DNA from: Maricaulis maris MCS10 | Lineage (GTDB): Bacteria; Pseudomonadota; Alphaproteobacteria; Caulobacterales; Maricaulaceae | Assembly (NCBI RefSeq): GCF_000014745.1 | Contig: NC_008347.1 | Coordinates: 3,302,001-3,366,000 of the forward strand | Length of the DNA stretch: 64,000 nt | Direction: 5' to 3' | Part shown: positions 20,186 through 30,047 of the stretch, piece after piece | Numbering within the stretch: the stretch's first letter is position 1 | Layout: each line of letters opens with the position of its first letter | Translations under genes and position numbers: made by a program | The notes under the pieces: model-generated | Seen by the model: the letters and a program-made list of their open reading frames with translations, nothing else | What the model was told of the DNA's origin: nothing | Databases searched by the model: none

Positions 20186-21798
20186 TGCGGCGGGCCCACC
20201 TCCTGATCTGGTGGCCGCGGACCTGGCTGGCAACCCGTTCCGGTTGGCGGCCCCGGATCGTGCTCTTTGTGGCGGGCTTGTTCAGCGCCTTGGCTTCGGC
20301 GCCGCTTCATGTCGTGCCGGCCCTGATGCTGGGTCTGTGGACCCTGTTCGCGGCGCTGGACGGTTCGCGGCGCTTTGACCGACCGCTGCGCAGCGCTTTC
20401 CTGCGCGGATTCCTGTTTGGATTTGGCTATTTCATCGCCGGCATGTCGTGGGTGGTTTATGCCTTCCTGACGCGCGGCAATGGCGTTGAATTCCTGGCCC
20501 CGCTGGCCTTGCCGGCTCTTGCAGCGCTCATGGCGGTGTTCTGGGGTCTGGGTGCGGCGATCTATGTCGCGCTGGCGCCGCGATCGGTCTGGCGCGTGCT
20601 GGTCTTTGCGGCTGCCCTGGCTTTTTCAGAATGGCTGAGGGGGCATGTGCTGGGCGGTCTGCCCTGGAATCTGCCAGCCTATGTCTGGCCCGCCGGAGGT
20701 CTGGTCAGTCAGACCGCATCCTGGTTCGGCGTTTATGGCCTCAGCCTGCTGACGGTGTTTGTGTTGACTGCGCCTTTGCTGGCCATCACGCCGCGATTGG
20801 AGCTTGGCCGCACACTGCCGGCATTTGCGGCCCTGGGTATCTCCATGATTGTGCTGGCGACCGGCGCGATCCGCCTGGCGGCGAGCCCGCCGGAGAATGT
20901 GCCGGGCATGACGATCCGCCTGGTTCAGGCTGGTATCCCGCAATCGCAGAAATGGGGAGATGACGGCGCTGCCTTCACTCGCGACCGCTATCTGGCCCTG
21001 ACCGCGCGAGACGGTATTGACGAGGTCACGCATGTTGTCTGGCCGGAAGGCGCGCTGCCGACCTTCATGCTCGAGGATGGTCACACCCTGGCCCGCATCG
21101 GTGACACGCTGACTTCGGGCCAGACTTTGCTCGCGGGTGTCAATCGCCGTGCCTCGGACGGTCAGGAGCTTCGCTATTACAACACGCTGGCTGCGCTTCG
21201 CTACGAGGCGGGGACGCCCCGGATCGCTGCGCTTTATGACAAGGTCAGACTGACCCCGTTCGGGGAGTTCACTCCACTTTCCGGGGTGATGGCGATGACC
21301 GGGATTCCTGCACTTCGTGACCTGGCCCGCTATGAGTTTACAGCCGGGCCCGGAGCAACCACGCTGGATATTCCGGGCGCACCGCGGGTTCTGCCGCTGA
21401 TCTGCTACGAGGCGATTTTCCCGGAATTCGTCCGGTCACCCGACGAGCGCGCCAGCTGGATCTACAATCTGTCGAATGATGCCTGGTTCGGGCCGACGGC
21501 CGGGCCGCGGCAACATTTCAACCAGGCCAGCTATCGCAGTATCGAAAGCGGTCTGCCCATGGTCCGGTCGGCGGCGCTGGGGGTTTCGGGTGTGGTCGAT
21601 GCGCTTGGTCGCCCGGTTGTCACGCTGGACCCGAGTGGCGAGGGCGTGCGCGATGTCGCCCTTCCCGGCGAATTGGGGCGGACCCCCTACTCGCTCTGGG
21701 GCGATGCGCCGTTTTTGGCCTTCTGCCTGCTGGTTCTGCTCGGCATGGCTTGGCAGCGTTTCCAGGCCATCCGAACCGCCGGTCAGGCGCAGCCGTGA
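20185..21798 (+). CDS. lnt: Apolipoprotein N-acyltransferase
   Basis: Lnt adds the third acyl chain to lipoproteins in the inner membrane. The 537-residue protein has about six N-terminal hydrophobic helices followed by a periplasmic carbon-nitrogen hydrolase domain. The catalytic triad can be placed: Glu in WPEGALPTF, Lys in YDKVRLTPFGEF and Cys in PLICYEAIFPE. The FGFGYFIAGMSWVVYAF segment is typical of the membrane part. The start codon overlaps the corC stop by one base (TGATG). Confidence 0.95.
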   Translation: MRRAHLLIWWPRTWLATRSGWRPRIVLFVAGLFSALASAPLHVVPALMLGLWTLFAALDGSRRFDRPLRSAFLRGFLFGFGYFIAGMSWVVYAFLTRGNGVEFLAPLALPALAALMAVFWGLGAAIYVALAPRSVWRVLVFAAALAFSEWLRGHVLGGLPWNLPAYVWPAGGLVSQTASWFGVYGLSLLTVFVLTAPLLAITPRLELGRTLPAFAALGISMIVLATGAIRLAASPPENVPGMTIRLVQAGIPQSQKWGDDGAAFTRDRYLALTARDGIDEVTHVVWPEGALPTFMLEDGHTLARIGDTLTSGQTLLAGVNRRASDGQELRYYNTLAALRYEAGTPRIAALYDKVRLTPFGEFTPLSGVMAMTGIPALRDLARYEFTAGPGATTLDIPGAPRVLPLICYEAIFPEFVRSPDERASWIYNLSNDAWFGPTAGPRQHFNQASYRSIESGLPMVRSAALGVSGVVDALGRPVVTLDPSGEGVRDVALPGELGRTPYSLWGDAPFLAFCLLVLLGMAWQRFQAIRTAGQAQP

Positions 21799-21808
21799 GA
21801 TGAGTTGA

Positions 21809-21838
21809 TTGGATCAGGCCTCTCTGGTTGTGCTAAAT
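21809..21838 (+). promoter_or_regulatory. Possible promoter for the XRE regulator gene
   Basis: TTGGAT at 21809-21814 and GCTAAAT at 21832-21838 are separated by 17 bases. The second box resembles the GCTANAWC -10 element known for the housekeeping sigma factor of Caulobacter. It lies about 47 bases before the regulator's ATG. Only the two boxes support it. Confidence 0.35.
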
Positions 21839-21884
21839 TGCGGAAATTGACCGGCACATTGGCTCAACCGCAATGAGGTGCTCC

Positions 21885-22307
21885 ATGCCGAAAGTGAATC
21901 CGCGCGGCCCCAATCCCATCGATATCCATGTTGGATCCCGGATCCGCTTGCGTCGGCAATTGCTCAAGATGAGCCAGGAAAGGTTGGGCGACGACCTCGG
22001 CGTCACCTTCCAGCAGGTCCAGAAATATGAGCGCGGCGCCAACCGTGTCGGTGCCAGTCGATTGTACCGGATGTCGCGGGTTCTCGAGGTTCCGGTCCAG
22101 TTCTTCTTTGAGGGCATGGGCGAACGATCGACGATGACCGGCATGGCCGAAGATGATCAGACCCCGATCGTTTATGACTTTATTCGCAGCGCTGACGGGG
22201 TTTCCCTCGCCGAGTCATTTTCCCGCATCAAGGATGCCAAGGTCCGCAAACGGGTGCTCGAACTGGTGCGCACTTTGGCGGATGAAGATGACGAGCCCGC
22301 TCTTTGA
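21885..22307 (+). CDS. XRE-family helix-turn-helix regulator
   Basis: A 140-residue cytoplasmic regulator. The HTH covers about residues 15-70: VGSRIRLRRQLLKMSQERLG, then LGVTFQQVQKYERGANRVGA, the recognition helix. The C-terminal half (PIVYDFIRSADGVSLAESFS, then a charged helical end) is the type found in a widespread alphaproteobacterial family located next to lnt and trmB/metK. I chose the ATG at 21885 for its MPKVNPRGPNPIDIHVG start and the GAGGTG site upstream. The targets are unknown. Confidence 0.88.
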   Translation: MPKVNPRGPNPIDIHVGSRIRLRRQLLKMSQERLGDDLGVTFQQVQKYERGANRVGASRLYRMSRVLEVPVQFFFEGMGERSTMTGMAEDDQTPIVYDFIRSADGVSLAESFSRIKDAKVRKRVLELVRTLADEDDEPAL

Positions 22308-22360
22308 AGTGCTGACTTTCCCGGTGCAAGCCGCAGCGGAAACAGCTACACCCCCGCCCC

Positions 22361-23047
22361 ATGACGACTGAGCCGACACAAAATCCCGCCTTTCGCCTGT
22401 TTGGCCGCTCCCAGGGCAAACCTCTTTCTGCGCGCCAGCAAAGGCTGGTCGACGAATTCTTGCCGCGCATCGGCCTGCCCGATGATGGCCCGATTGATCC
22501 CGCCGCCCTGATGCCGGACCGTCGGCGCCAGGCCCTGGAGATCGGCTTTGGCGGGGGCGAGCATCTGGTGGCCCAGGCGGAAGCCAATCCACAAACCGGG
22601 TTTATCGGCATCGAGCCGTTCCTCAACGGTGTCGCCAAGGCGCTGACGGCAATCGATGCCGCGGGTCTTGGCAATGTGCGTCTCGCACGTGCCGATGCGC
22701 GTGAAATCCTGCCACGCTTCGAAACCGCCTCGCTCGACCAGATTTTCCTGCTCTTTCCGGATCCCTGGCACAAGAAGCGGCACGCCAAACGGCGTTTTGT
22801 CCAACAATCCACCCGCGATGAATTCGCGCGCTTGCTCAAGCCGGGCGGGCGCCTGCGGATCGCGACGGACGTCAAATCCTATGCCGATCATTGCATGGTT
22901 GAGCTGAGCGGCGATGACCGCTTCATTTGGCAGGCCCGGACCGCCGATGACTGGACCCTGCCGCCCGCCGATCACATCACGACCCGCTATGAAACCAAAA
23001 ACCTGGGCGATTGCGCCCCGGTCTTCATGGACTTCCTGCGCGTCTGA
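22361..23047 (+). CDS. trmB: tRNA (guanine-N7-)-methyltransferase
   Basis: TrmB makes m7G46 in the variable loop of tRNAs using SAM. The 228-residue protein carries the SAM-binding [19 protein letters not shown] (near residue 60) and the diagnostic [20 protein letters not shown] segment. It lies between the XRE regulator and rimP. In many relatives metK sits beside trmB, but there is no room for it here (54 bases between the XRE gene and trmB). No clear ribosome binding site precedes the ATG. Confidence 0.93.
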
Positions 23048-23061
23048 CAGACTCAGCCGGC

Positions 23062-23090
23062 TTGCCAATCAGAGCTGTCCGGCGTATAAG
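23062..23090 (+). promoter_or_regulatory. Candidate promoter for the rimP-nusA-ylxR-infB operon
   Basis: TTGCCA (23062-23067) and TATAAG (23085-23090) are 17 bases apart, a good sigma70-like arrangement. A start near 23097 would give an 88-base leader containing two hairpins before the rimP start. This is from box similarity only. Confidence 0.5.
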
Positions 23091-23130
23091 GCGGCTCACT
23101 ACAAGTTCGATTGTATCGGATGATACATTC

Positions 23131-23160
23131 GAGCGGTCGCCCTCGGCGGCCGCTCTTTTT
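23131..23160 (+). terminator. Intrinsic terminator or attenuator in the rimP leader
   Basis: GAGCGGTCGCC and GGCGGCCGCTC pair over 11 positions (one T.G wobble) around a CTC loop and are followed directly by TTTTT. It lies 84 bases after the trmB stop but 41 bases downstream of the candidate rimP promoter, so it could either end trmB transcripts or attenuate the downstream operon. A second, smaller hairpin (TGTATC-GGAT-GATACA, 23112-23127) lies just before it. Confidence 0.75.
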
Positions 23161-23184
23161 GTTTCTGCAAACGGGGCCGACGCC

Positions 23185-23721
23185 TTGAAAACAAAGTCGC
23201 CACAGGATGATCGCATCCTCGCCCTCGCCGAGCCGGTCGCGGCCGAGCTCGCGCTTGAGGTCGTGCGCGTGCGCATCATGTCCGGCAAACGTCCGCGTCT
23301 CCAGATCATGGCCGATCGGACCAACGGGACCGGTATCGAGGTCGAGGACTGCGCACGCTTCTCGCGGGCGCTGTCCGAGGTGTTCGAGGTCGAGGATCCG
23401 GTTGCCGGCGAGTATGACCTCGAGGTTTCGTCGCCGGGTATTGATCGTCCCCTGACCACGCTGCCGCATTTCGAGCGCTGGGAAGGCAATGAGGTGAAGA
23501 TTGAGCTGGATCGCCTGGCCGAGGGCCGCAAACGCTTCCGCGGCATTCTCGCCGGAGTTGAAGATGGCCATGTCGGGCTCGACATGGATGGTGAAGACGA
23601 CACCACGATGATCCCGTTTGACTGGATCGTTGAGGCCAAACTGGTTTTGACAGACGCCTTGATTGAGGCGGATTTGAAAGCGCGGGGCCGTGGCGCCGCG
23701 ACGACTGAAGGAGACGAATAA
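23185..23721 (+). CDS. rimP: Ribosome maturation factor RimP
   Basis: RimP assists 30S subunit maturation. The likely start is the TTG at 23185, giving 178 residues that open with a charged stretch and the helix ILALAEPVAAELALEVVRVR. Earlier in-frame codons would run through the terminator hairpin and trmB and are not credible. The core has GIEVEDCARFSRALSEVFEV and YDLEVSSPGIDRPL, diagnostic for RimP. The C-terminus has an SH3-like domain with GHVGLDMDGED. It begins the rimP-nusA-ylxR-infB order found in most bacteria. Confidence 0.9.
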   Translation: MKTKSPQDDRILALAEPVAAELALEVVRVRIMSGKRPRLQIMADRTNGTGIEVEDCARFSRALSEVFEVEDPVAGEYDLEVSSPGIDRPLTTLPHFERWEGNEVKIELDRLAEGRKRFRGILAGVEDGHVGLDMDGEDDTTMIPFDWIVEAKLVLTDALIEADLKARGRGAATTEGDE

Positions 23722-23752
23722 TGTCGCTTTTCAACGCAACGGGGATCACCCG

Positions 23753-25471
23753 ATGAGCATTGGTGTCAGTGCAAACCGGCTGGAATTGCTGCAGATCGCC
23801 CGTGCGGTCGCGGCAGAAAAGTCCATCGATGAATCGATCGTGATCGAGGCCATCGAGGAAGCCATCCAGAAGGCCGCGCGCTCCCGCTATGGGGCCGAAA
23901 ACGACATCCGCGCCAAGATCGACCCGAAAACGGGCGAGCTGTCGCTGACCCGCAACATGACGGTTGTGGAAGAAGTCGAGAATGACAGCCAGGAGCTGAC
24001 CCTCGCCGACGCCAAGAAAATCGACAAGACCGCCGAGATCGGCACGGTCTTCTCCGACGAGCTGCCGCCGATCGAATTTGGTCGTGTGGCCTCGCAGACG
24101 GCCAAGCAGGTCATCACGCAAAAGGTCCGTGAAGCCGAGCGTCAGCGCCAGTTCGAAGAGTACAAGGACCGTGTCGGCGAGATCATTTCCGGCATCGTCA
24201 AGCGCGTCGAATATGGCAATGTGATCATCGATCTCGGTCGTGCCGAGGCGATCATCCGCCGTGCCGATGGCATCCCGCGCGAGAATCTGCAGAACAATGA
24301 ACGTGTCCGCGCCTACATCTATGATGTGCGGGAAGAAGTTCGTGGCCCGCAGATATTCCTGTCGCGCGCTCATCCTGACTTCATGGCCGCCCTGTTCGCC
24401 CAGGAAGTGCCGGAAGTCTATGAGGGCATCATCGAGATCCCGTCGGTCGCACGCGACCCGGGTTCGCGCGCCAAGATCGCCGTCATCTCGAATGATGGCT
24501 CCATTGATCCGGTCGGTGCCTGTGTCGGTATGCGCGGCTCGCGTGTTCAGGCGGTGGTGTCCGAGCTGGCTGGCGAGAAGATCGACATCATCCCGTGGTC
24601 GGATGATCCGGCGACCTTCATCGTCAACGCGTTGCAGCCGGCCGAAGTGGCCAAGGTCGTCCTCGACGAGGAAGATCAGCGCATCGAGGTTGTCGTGCCG
24701 GATGAGCAGCTGTCGCTGGCCATTGGTCGTCGCGGCCAGAATGTCCGCCTCGCCTCGCAGCTGACCGGCTGGTCGATCGACATCCTGACCGAGGAAGAAG
24801 AGTCCGAGCGTCGCCAGAAGGAATTCGCCGAGCGGACCCAGATCTTTATCGCTGCCCTTGATGTTGATGAAGTCATTGCCCAGCTTCTGGCGACGGAAGG
24901 CTTCACCGATGTTGAAGACCTTGCCTATGCCGATCTCGGCGAAATCGGCGCGATCGAAGGCTTCGACGAGGACACGGCTGAGGAAATCCAGGCCCGCGCC
25001 CGCGATTACCTGGACCGCCTGTCGGCCGAGCAGGACGCCAAGCGCAAGGAGCTGGGTGTCGAGGATGCAGTGCTTGAGGTCGAGGGTGTTGTCCTCGCCA
25101 TGGCTGTGAAATTCGGTGAGAACGACGTCAAGACGGTCGACGATCTGGCTGGCCTGGTCACCGATGACCTTCGTGGCTGGTTTGAAACCAAGAATGGCGA
25201 GCGCGTGCGCGAGCCGGGCATACTGGAAGAGTTCAATCTCGCCGCTGAAGATGCCGAGATGATGATCATGCGGGCTCGCGTTGCGGCTGGCTGGATCTCG
25301 GAAGAGGACCTGCCGCAGCCGGAAGTCGTCGAGGAGGAGGTCGATGAGGCCGCCGCTGCCTTCGACGTCGAGAACATGGATCTGGCGGCTCTGGAAGCCG
25401 AAGCCGAGGCCCTTGGTCTCGACCTCGACGCCGAGCTGCCTGAAGAGGGCGAGGAGGCGAAGGCTGACTAG
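23753..25471 (+). CDS. nusA: Transcription termination/antitermination factor NusA
   Basis: NusA binds RNA polymerase and controls pausing, termination and antitermination. From the ATG at 23753 it has 572 residues. Seen in order are the N-terminal polymerase-binding domain ([19 protein letters not shown]), an S1 domain ([20 protein letters not shown]), two KH domains ([19 protein letters not shown]-like region and [20 protein letters not shown]) and C-terminal acidic helix-hairpin repeats ending in an acidic tail. The tail is very rich in Glu and Asp. It lies 31 bases after rimP. Confidence 0.96.
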   Translation: MSIGVSANRLELLQIARAVAAEKSIDESIVIEAIEEAIQKAARSRYGAENDIRAKIDPKTGELSLTRNMTVVEEVENDSQELTLADAKKIDKTAEIGTVFSDELPPIEFGRVASQTAKQVITQKVREAERQRQFEEYKDRVGEIISGIVKRVEYGNVIIDLGRAEAIIRRADGIPRENLQNNERVRAYIYDVREEVRGPQIFLSRAHPDFMAALFAQEVPEVYEGIIEIPSVARDPGSRAKIAVISNDGSIDPVGACVGMRGSRVQAVVSELAGEKIDIIPWSDDPATFIVNALQPAEVAKVVLDEEDQRIEVVVPDEQLSLAIGRRGQNVRLASQLTGWSIDILTEEEESERRQKEFAERTQIFIAALDVDEVIAQLLATEGFTDVEDLAYADLGEIGAIEGFDEDTAEEIQARARDYLDRLSAEQDAKRKELGVEDAVLEVEGVVLAMAVKFGENDVKTVDDLAGLVTDDLRGWFETKNGERVREPGILEEFNLAAEDAEMMIMRARVAAGWISEEDLPQPEVVEEEVDEAAAAFDVENMDLAALEAEAEALGLDLDAELPEEGEEAKAD

Positions 25472-25487
25472 CCCCCGGGCCAGCTTG

Positions 25488-26072
25488 ATGCGGGAACGGC
25501 GCTGCGTTGTCACCGGAGAGGTTCGCGAGGAAGCGGATCTGGTTCGGATGGCCCTCGGGCCTGACAGCGAGCTCGTCCCGGACCTCGCTGCCAAACTTCC
25601 CGGCCGTGGTGCCTGGGTGAGTGCAGAGCGGAGTTTGATTGAGAAGGCGGTCAAGAAGTCCGCCTTCAACCGGGCCTTCGGGTGTCCGGTCAAGATGCCG
25701 GAAGACCTGCCGGGCCTTGTTGAGGGCCAGTTGGTCGCGCGCGCACTCAGTCTTCTGGGACTGGCGCGTCGCTCCGGTGACCTGGCAGTGGGATATGACG
25801 CGGTGCGTCTGGCCCTGAAGTCTGCCAAGCCGGCCTGGCGCATCGAAGCGTCGGACGGCGCCGAGGATGGCCGGTCCAAACTGGATCGGCTGGCCTTTGC
25901 GGCCTGGGGCGATGTCCCGGTCGCTGGATGTTTCACGGCGGAAGCCATTGGTGATGCGACAGGTCGCGCTCCGGTGGTCCACGCCGCCATGTCGAAAGGC
26001 TCGCAAGCGCGTGCCTTTACGACTGTGATGGGGAAGCTTTCGGGCTTCCGGCCGCTCGTCCTGCAAGGCTGA
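25488..26072 (+). CDS. YlxR/L7Ae-type RNA-binding protein (DUF448 fusion)
   Basis: The 194-residue protein combines an N-terminal YlxR domain (MRERRCVVTGEVREEADLVR and LPGRGAWVSAERSLIEKAVK) and a C-terminal L7Ae-like region (VARALSLLGLARRSGDLAVG, then a variable part with GCFTAEAIGDATGR). This two-domain form is usual in alphaproteobacteria between nusA and infB. YlxR binds RNA and has been linked to RNase P and translation; the fused L7Ae-like part is uncharacterised. The ATG at 25488 is 16 bases after the nusA stop; the TTG one codon earlier is an alternative. Confidence 0.85.
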   Translation: MRERRCVVTGEVREEADLVRMALGPDSELVPDLAAKLPGRGAWVSAERSLIEKAVKKSAFNRAFGCPVKMPEDLPGLVEGQLVARALSLLGLARRSGDLAVGYDAVRLALKSAKPAWRIEASDGAEDGRSKLDRLAFAAWGDVPVAGCFTAEAIGDATGRAPVVHAAMSKGSQARAFTTVMGKLSGFRPLVLQG

Positions 26073-26223
26073 CGTGCGGAGATTGCCGCGTTAGCGGTTG
26101 ATATCGGCCTTGAGCTGGCTAGTTTAGCGAGCCTTCAGGCCGGGCAGTGGTTTGAACAGTGCGGATTTCCGGCATTCGGCTACCGGAAGGCCCCGCGGAA
26201 CGAAGCCGATTTGGAAGGCTCGC

Positions 26224-28809
26224 ATGAGCGACGCAGACGACAACAACTCCTCCGGCCGCCGGCCGCTCTCTCTGAAACGCTCCGGCGGTGGCACCGTGCA
26301 GCAAAGCTTTGCGCGCGGCCGCTCCAAGGCGGTCGTCGTGGAGAAGAAGCGCAAGCGCGTGGCGACGCCGGCCAAGGATGGCGGTCCCGGCGGCAAGCAA
26401 GGTGGAGGCGCCAAGGGTGGTGAATCCGCGCTGGCTGCCAAGGCTCGCCAGCTCGGCCTGTCCGAAGAGGAACTGGTCGCCCGCCAGCGCGCCATCGCCC
26501 GTGCCCGCGCCGAGGCCGCCGATCGGGAAGCCCAGAAGAAACAGGACGCTGCCGCCATGGCGCAGCGCGCTGCCAGTGAACAGCGTCAGCTGGAAGAGCA
26601 GCGCGAACGCGTGGCGCGCGAAGCGCGTGAGGCCGAAGAGGCTGCGCAAAAGGCGATTGAAGACGAAGCACGTCTGAAAGCCGAGGCCGAAGCCGCTACG
26701 GCAGCCAAGGACAGCGGTCGCAAGCGCGATGACGAGTCGTCACGCCGCCGCCCGCCGGCCAAGGACGAGAAGCGTACGCCGGAAGTTGTCCCGATGGACG
26801 AGGCCAGCGCGCTCGAGGCCCTCGGTGGCCGCGTCAAGCGCAAGGGCGGGGCTGCAGGTCCGGGCCCGGCCGCCAAGCAACAGCCGGCACGCGCCAAGAC
26901 CGACAATCGCCGCCGCGGCAAGTTGACCATCCAGAATATTCTGGAAGGCGACGAGGAGCGTCAGCGCTCACTCGCTTCGGTGCGCCGTGCCCGCGAACGC
27001 GAGAAGCAGCGCCGTCAGGACACGTCCGGTGGTCGCGAGAAGATCGAACGCGAAGTCGTCGTTCCGGAAGCCATCACCGTTGCCGACCTGGCCAACCGTA
27101 TGGCCGAACGCTCTGTCGACGTCATCAAATACATGATGAAACAGGGCCAGATGGTCCGCATGAACGACGTGCTGGACGCCGACACCGCCGAGCTGGTGGT
27201 CGAGGATTTTGGCCACATCGTGAAACGTGTTTCCGAGGCTGATGTCGAGCAGGGCTTTATCGATGATGATGATGCCGACGAGGCCAAGCTGCCGCGCGCT
27301 CCGGTCATTGCCGTCATGGGTCATGTCGACCACGGCAAGACTTCCTTGCTGGACGCGCTGCGCTCGACCGACATCGCGTCGGGCGAGGCTGGTGGCATCA
27401 CCCAGCATATCGGTGCCTACCAGGTCGAGCTGAAAGGTGGTCAGAAAATCACCTTCCTCGACACGCCCGGTCACGCCGCTTTCTCGGCTATGCGATCGCG
27501 TGGCGCAATGGCGACGGATATCGTGATCCTGGTCGTTGCCGCCGACGATTCGGTCAAGCCGCAGACGATCGAGGCGATCCATCATGCCAAGGCTGCCGGC
27601 ACGCCGATCATTGTCGCCGTCAACAAGTGCGACAAGCATGAAGCCAATCCGCAAAAGGTCCTGACCGACCTGCTGCAGCACGAGATCGTGGTTGAGGCGA
27701 TGTCGGGTGAGGTGCAGTCGGTCAATGTGTCGGCCAAGACCCGTGAAGGTCTTGACGAGCTGACCGAGGCGATCGCCCTGCAAGCCGAATTGCTCGACCT
27801 GAAGGCGAACCCTGAGCGCAGTGCCGAAGGCATCGTGATCGAGAGCCAGGTCGACAAGGGTCGTGGCCCGGTCGCAACGCTTCTGGTCCGCCGCGGTACG
27901 CTCAAGCGTGGCGAGATCGTGGTGGCTGGCGCCCAGTGGGGTCGTGTCCGCGCCCTCGTTGATGCGCGTGGTCAGCAATTGCCGGAAGCGGGTCCGTCCC
28001 TGGCGGTCGAGATCCTTGGTCTCGACGGTGCCCCGGACCCGGGCGAGCTCTTCGCCGTGGTCGACAGTGAATCGCGTGCCCGTGAAATCGCCGACTACCG
28101 TCAGCGCAAGGGCCGTGAGGCGACCGGTGGATCGTCACCGGCAAGCGCCTCGCTCGAGCAGATGATGGCGCGCCTCAAGCAGGACGAGACCCAGGAAATG
28201 CCGCTTCTCGTGAAGTCGGACGTCCAAGGCTCGGCTGAAGCGATCAAGCAATCGCTTGAGGGCATTGGCAATGACGAGGTCCGCGCGCGGATCATTCGTG
28301 CCGCTCCGGGCGGCGTGAATGAGAGCGACGTGCTTCTCGCCAAGTCGTCCGGTGCACCGGTCTTCGCGTTCAACGTGCGTGCCAACAAGCAGGCGCGCGA
28401 ACTGGCCGAACGTGAAGGCGTCGAGATCCGCTATTACTCGGTCATCTATGATGTGATCGACGATGTGCGCAACACGATGGAAGGCATGCTGGCGCCGGAG
28501 AAGCGCGAGAACTTCATCGGTTACGCCGAGATCCTGGAAGTCTTCAACATCACCAAGACCGGCAAGGTCGCCGGTTGTCGTGTCACCGAGGGCGTGGTCA
28601 GGCGTGGCTGTGGCGTACGTCTGCTGCGCGACGATACGGTCCTGCATGAAGGCAAGCTCAAGACGCTCAAGCGCTTCAAGGATGAAGTGTCCGACGTCCG
28701 CGCCGGCACCGAGTGCGGTATGGCCTTCGAGAAGTATGAAGACCTGCGCAAGGGCGATCAGATCGAGTGTTTCGAAGTGATCGAAGTTGCACGCAAGCTC
28801 GAAGCCTGA
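26224..28809 (+). CDS. infB: Translation initiation factor IF-2
   Basis: IF-2 is a GTPase that brings fMet-tRNA to the 30S subunit. From the ATG at 26224 it has 861 residues. A long charged, Ala/Lys/Glu-rich coiled region (about residues 60-240) is typical of alphaproteobacterial IF-2. The G domain has [14 protein letters not shown] (near residue 363), [12 protein letters not shown] and NKCDKHEAN, and the C-terminal domains include [19 protein letters not shown]. The start opens [19 protein letters not shown], as in relatives. A terminator follows directly. Confidence 0.97.
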   Translation: MSDADDNNSSGRRPLSLKRSGGGTVQQSFARGRSKAVVVEKKRKRVATPAKDGGPGGKQGGGAKGGESALAAKARQLGLSEEELVARQRAIARARAEAADREAQKKQDAAAMAQRAASEQRQLEEQRERVAREAREAEEAAQKAIEDEARLKAEAEAATAAKDSGRKRDDESSRRRPPAKDEKRTPEVVPMDEASALEALGGRVKRKGGAAGPGPAAKQQPARAKTDNRRRGKLTIQNILEGDEERQRSLASVRRAREREKQRRQDTSGGREKIEREVVVPEAITVADLANRMAERSVDVIKYMMKQGQMVRMNDVLDADTAELVVEDFGHIVKRVSEADVEQGFIDDDDADEAKLPRAPVIAVMGHVDHGKTSLLDALRSTDIASGEAGGITQHIGAYQVELKGGQKITFLDTPGHAAFSAMRSRGAMATDIVILVVAADDSVKPQTIEAIHHAKAAGTPIIVAVNKCDKHEANPQKVLTDLLQHEIVVEAMSGEVQSVNVSAKTREGLDELTEAIALQAELLDLKANPERSAEGIVIESQVDKGRGPVATLLVRRGTLKRGEIVVAGAQWGRVRALVDARGQQLPEAGPSLAVEILGLDGAPDPGELFAVVDSESRAREIADYRQRKGREATGGSSPASASLEQMMARLKQDETQEMPLLVKSDVQGSAEAIKQSLEGIGNDEVRARIIRAAPGGVNESDVLLAKSSGAPVFAFNVRANKQARELAEREGVEIRYYSVIYDVIDDVRNTMEGMLAPEKRENFIGYAEILEVFNITKTGKVAGCRVTEGVVRRGCGVRLLRDDTVLHEGKLKTLKRFKDEVSDVRAGTECGMAFEKYEDLRKGDQIECFEVIEVARKLEA

Positions 28810-28832
28810 TCCGGCGACGACTGACATGAAAA

Positions 28833-28862
28833 GGGCGGCCCCTGCCAGGGCCGCCCTTTTTC
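28833..28862 (+). terminator. Intrinsic terminator after infB
   Basis: GGGCGGCCC and GGGCCGCCC form a perfect 9-bp stem (28833-28841 with 28848-28856) with a CTGCCA loop and a following T6 run. AAAA precedes it, so it could also stop transcripts coming from the opposite strand gene that ends at 28895. Confidence 0.9.
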
Positions 28863-28894
28863 GTTCTGGCTATGTCTGAGGCCTGAGCCCGGCG

Positions 28895-29416
28895 TCAGTC
28901 AACGCTATCGGCGGCAACGAGGCCCTGTTCGGGATGGGCATAATTGGCGAAGTCCTGATGGCCCACCACCAGGCCATCGCGCACGGTGATCACGGTCACC
29001 TGCTCGGCCCGCCAGCGGAAGTTCTGATCGGGCGTCTCTGTGGGATAGAGGGCATTGACGTGGCCGATGAAGACGACGCGGCTGTTCGATGTGAAGACCT
29101 GGTCCCACTCAAAGCCCAACTCAATCGGATTGTAGGTTTCACCGAAGGTGCGCAGCTCGGCCATCATGCCGTCGCGGCTGTCCTCGGCGTAACCGTCCGG
29201 CCCGACATCCGGGCTCTGTGCTGTCGTGTCCCGGAAGCGCACATTCTCCGCCAGCAAAGCTTCCATGCCATCCCAGTCGACCGCAGAGTAGAGGGCCATG
29301 TAGGCGCGAGCCACCGCCTCCGCTTCGGCGTTGGCGTCTTCCTGGGCATTGGCGGCTGCAACCAGCGTGAATGTCGCCGAGATCGCGACGGCAAGGGTTG
29401 TGAGAATTCGGGTCAT
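28895..29416 (-). CDS. Exported NTF2-like (SnoaL-fold) protein
   Basis: The ATG at 29416 has a CAGGAG site eight bases upstream and yields 173 residues. A Sec signal peptide (ILTTLAVAISATFTLVAAANAQ, cleavage likely after AQ or nearby) leads into a single NTF2-like domain with a helix ARAYMALYSAVDWDGMEALL, then strands around NVRFRDTT, VVFIGHVNALYP and VTVITVRDGLVVGHQDFANY. The fold hosts enzymes and binding proteins, so no function follows from it. A similarly built gene lies directly upstream on the same strand. Confidence 0.75.
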   Translation of the reverse strand: MTRILTTLAVAISATFTLVAAANAQEDANAEAEAVARAYMALYSAVDWDGMEALLAENVRFRDTTAQSPDVGPDGYAEDSRDGMMAELRTFGETYNPIELGFEWDQVFTSNSRVVFIGHVNALYPTETPDQNFRWRAEQVTVITVRDGLVVGHQDFANYAHPEQGLVAADSVD

Positions 29417-29561
29417 GGGATTGGCTCCTGATGGTTGAGGGGGTGGGCCGGCCATTCGAAGACTTTGGCTCGGGCAGAACGCTCCGAAGTGCCGACCTGA
29501 ATCCGTCCGGGGGCACACACCCGGCCGGATTCATTCGGGGAAATGGGAGTTTCAGCGGGCA

Positions 29562-30047
29562 TCAGTCCGGTGCAGCGATCCGTAGTGCGCCGGCAAAATC
29601 GGTATAGTCGCGATGTTCGACGACATGTCCGTCGGCCACCCGGATGATGGTCGTGATGGGATATCGGAAGGTCTGCGAGGACGCGCCGTCGCCATAGACA
29701 ACGTCGATGTGACCGCTGAACACGACATTCCCTGACGCCTCATAGCTTCGATCCACTGTGTAGACGGCGTGATCCATGCCCCAGGCCGCGATCCCGGCGG
29801 TGATCGCCTCCGGTCCGCGCCAGTCGATAGGTTGGGTGACGGCCGCAATCTCGAAGGAGGTCGGATCCACGAACACCGTGTCGGCTGTCATCAGCGATCT
29901 CATCCGGTCGAAATCCTGCCTGGCATAGGCATCCAGCCAGGCCTCCGCGAGGGCGCGGGGGGCAAGGTCGACGCTGGCAGGCTGGGCGGAGGTGACCGGG
30001 GTGATCCCGACGGACAGCAGCACGACGGCGAAAAGTAATCTGAACAT
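29562..30047 (-). CDS. Exported NTF2-like (SnoaL-fold) protein, paralogous pair partner
   Basis: This 161-residue protein begins with a signal peptide (LLFAVVLLSVGITPVTSAQ). The mature part has the same layout as its downstream neighbour: LAEAWLDAYARQDFDRMRSL, TVFVDPTSF, VVFSGHIDVVYGDG and IIRVADGHVVEHRDYTDFAG. The pair is separated by 145 bases and probably arose by duplication. The function is unknown. The start at 30047 was preferred over earlier in-frame codons because it gives a complete signal peptide. Confidence 0.72.
   Translation of the reverse strand: MFRLLFAVVLLSVGITPVTSAQPASVDLAPRALAEAWLDAYARQDFDRMRSLMTADTVFVDPTSFEIAAVTQPIDWRGPEAITAGIAAWGMDHAVYTVDRSYEASGNVVFSGHIDVVYGDGASSQTFRYPITTIIRVADGHVVEHRDYTDFAGALRIAAPD

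Noticed and set aside
23011-23184. Longer rimP start overlapping trmB
   Set aside because: It would translate through the trmB end and a strong terminator-like hairpin, and the added residues have no RimP similarity. The TTG at 23185 gives a normal-length protein.
23306-25990. 894-codon open frame opposite nusA and ylxR
   Set aside because: It runs antisense across two well-identified genes, is compositionally odd and has no known motifs.
26073-26223. Possible small gene or RNA between ylxR and infB
   Set aside because: The 151-base gap has short frames but no convincing ribosome site, promoter pair or hairpin.
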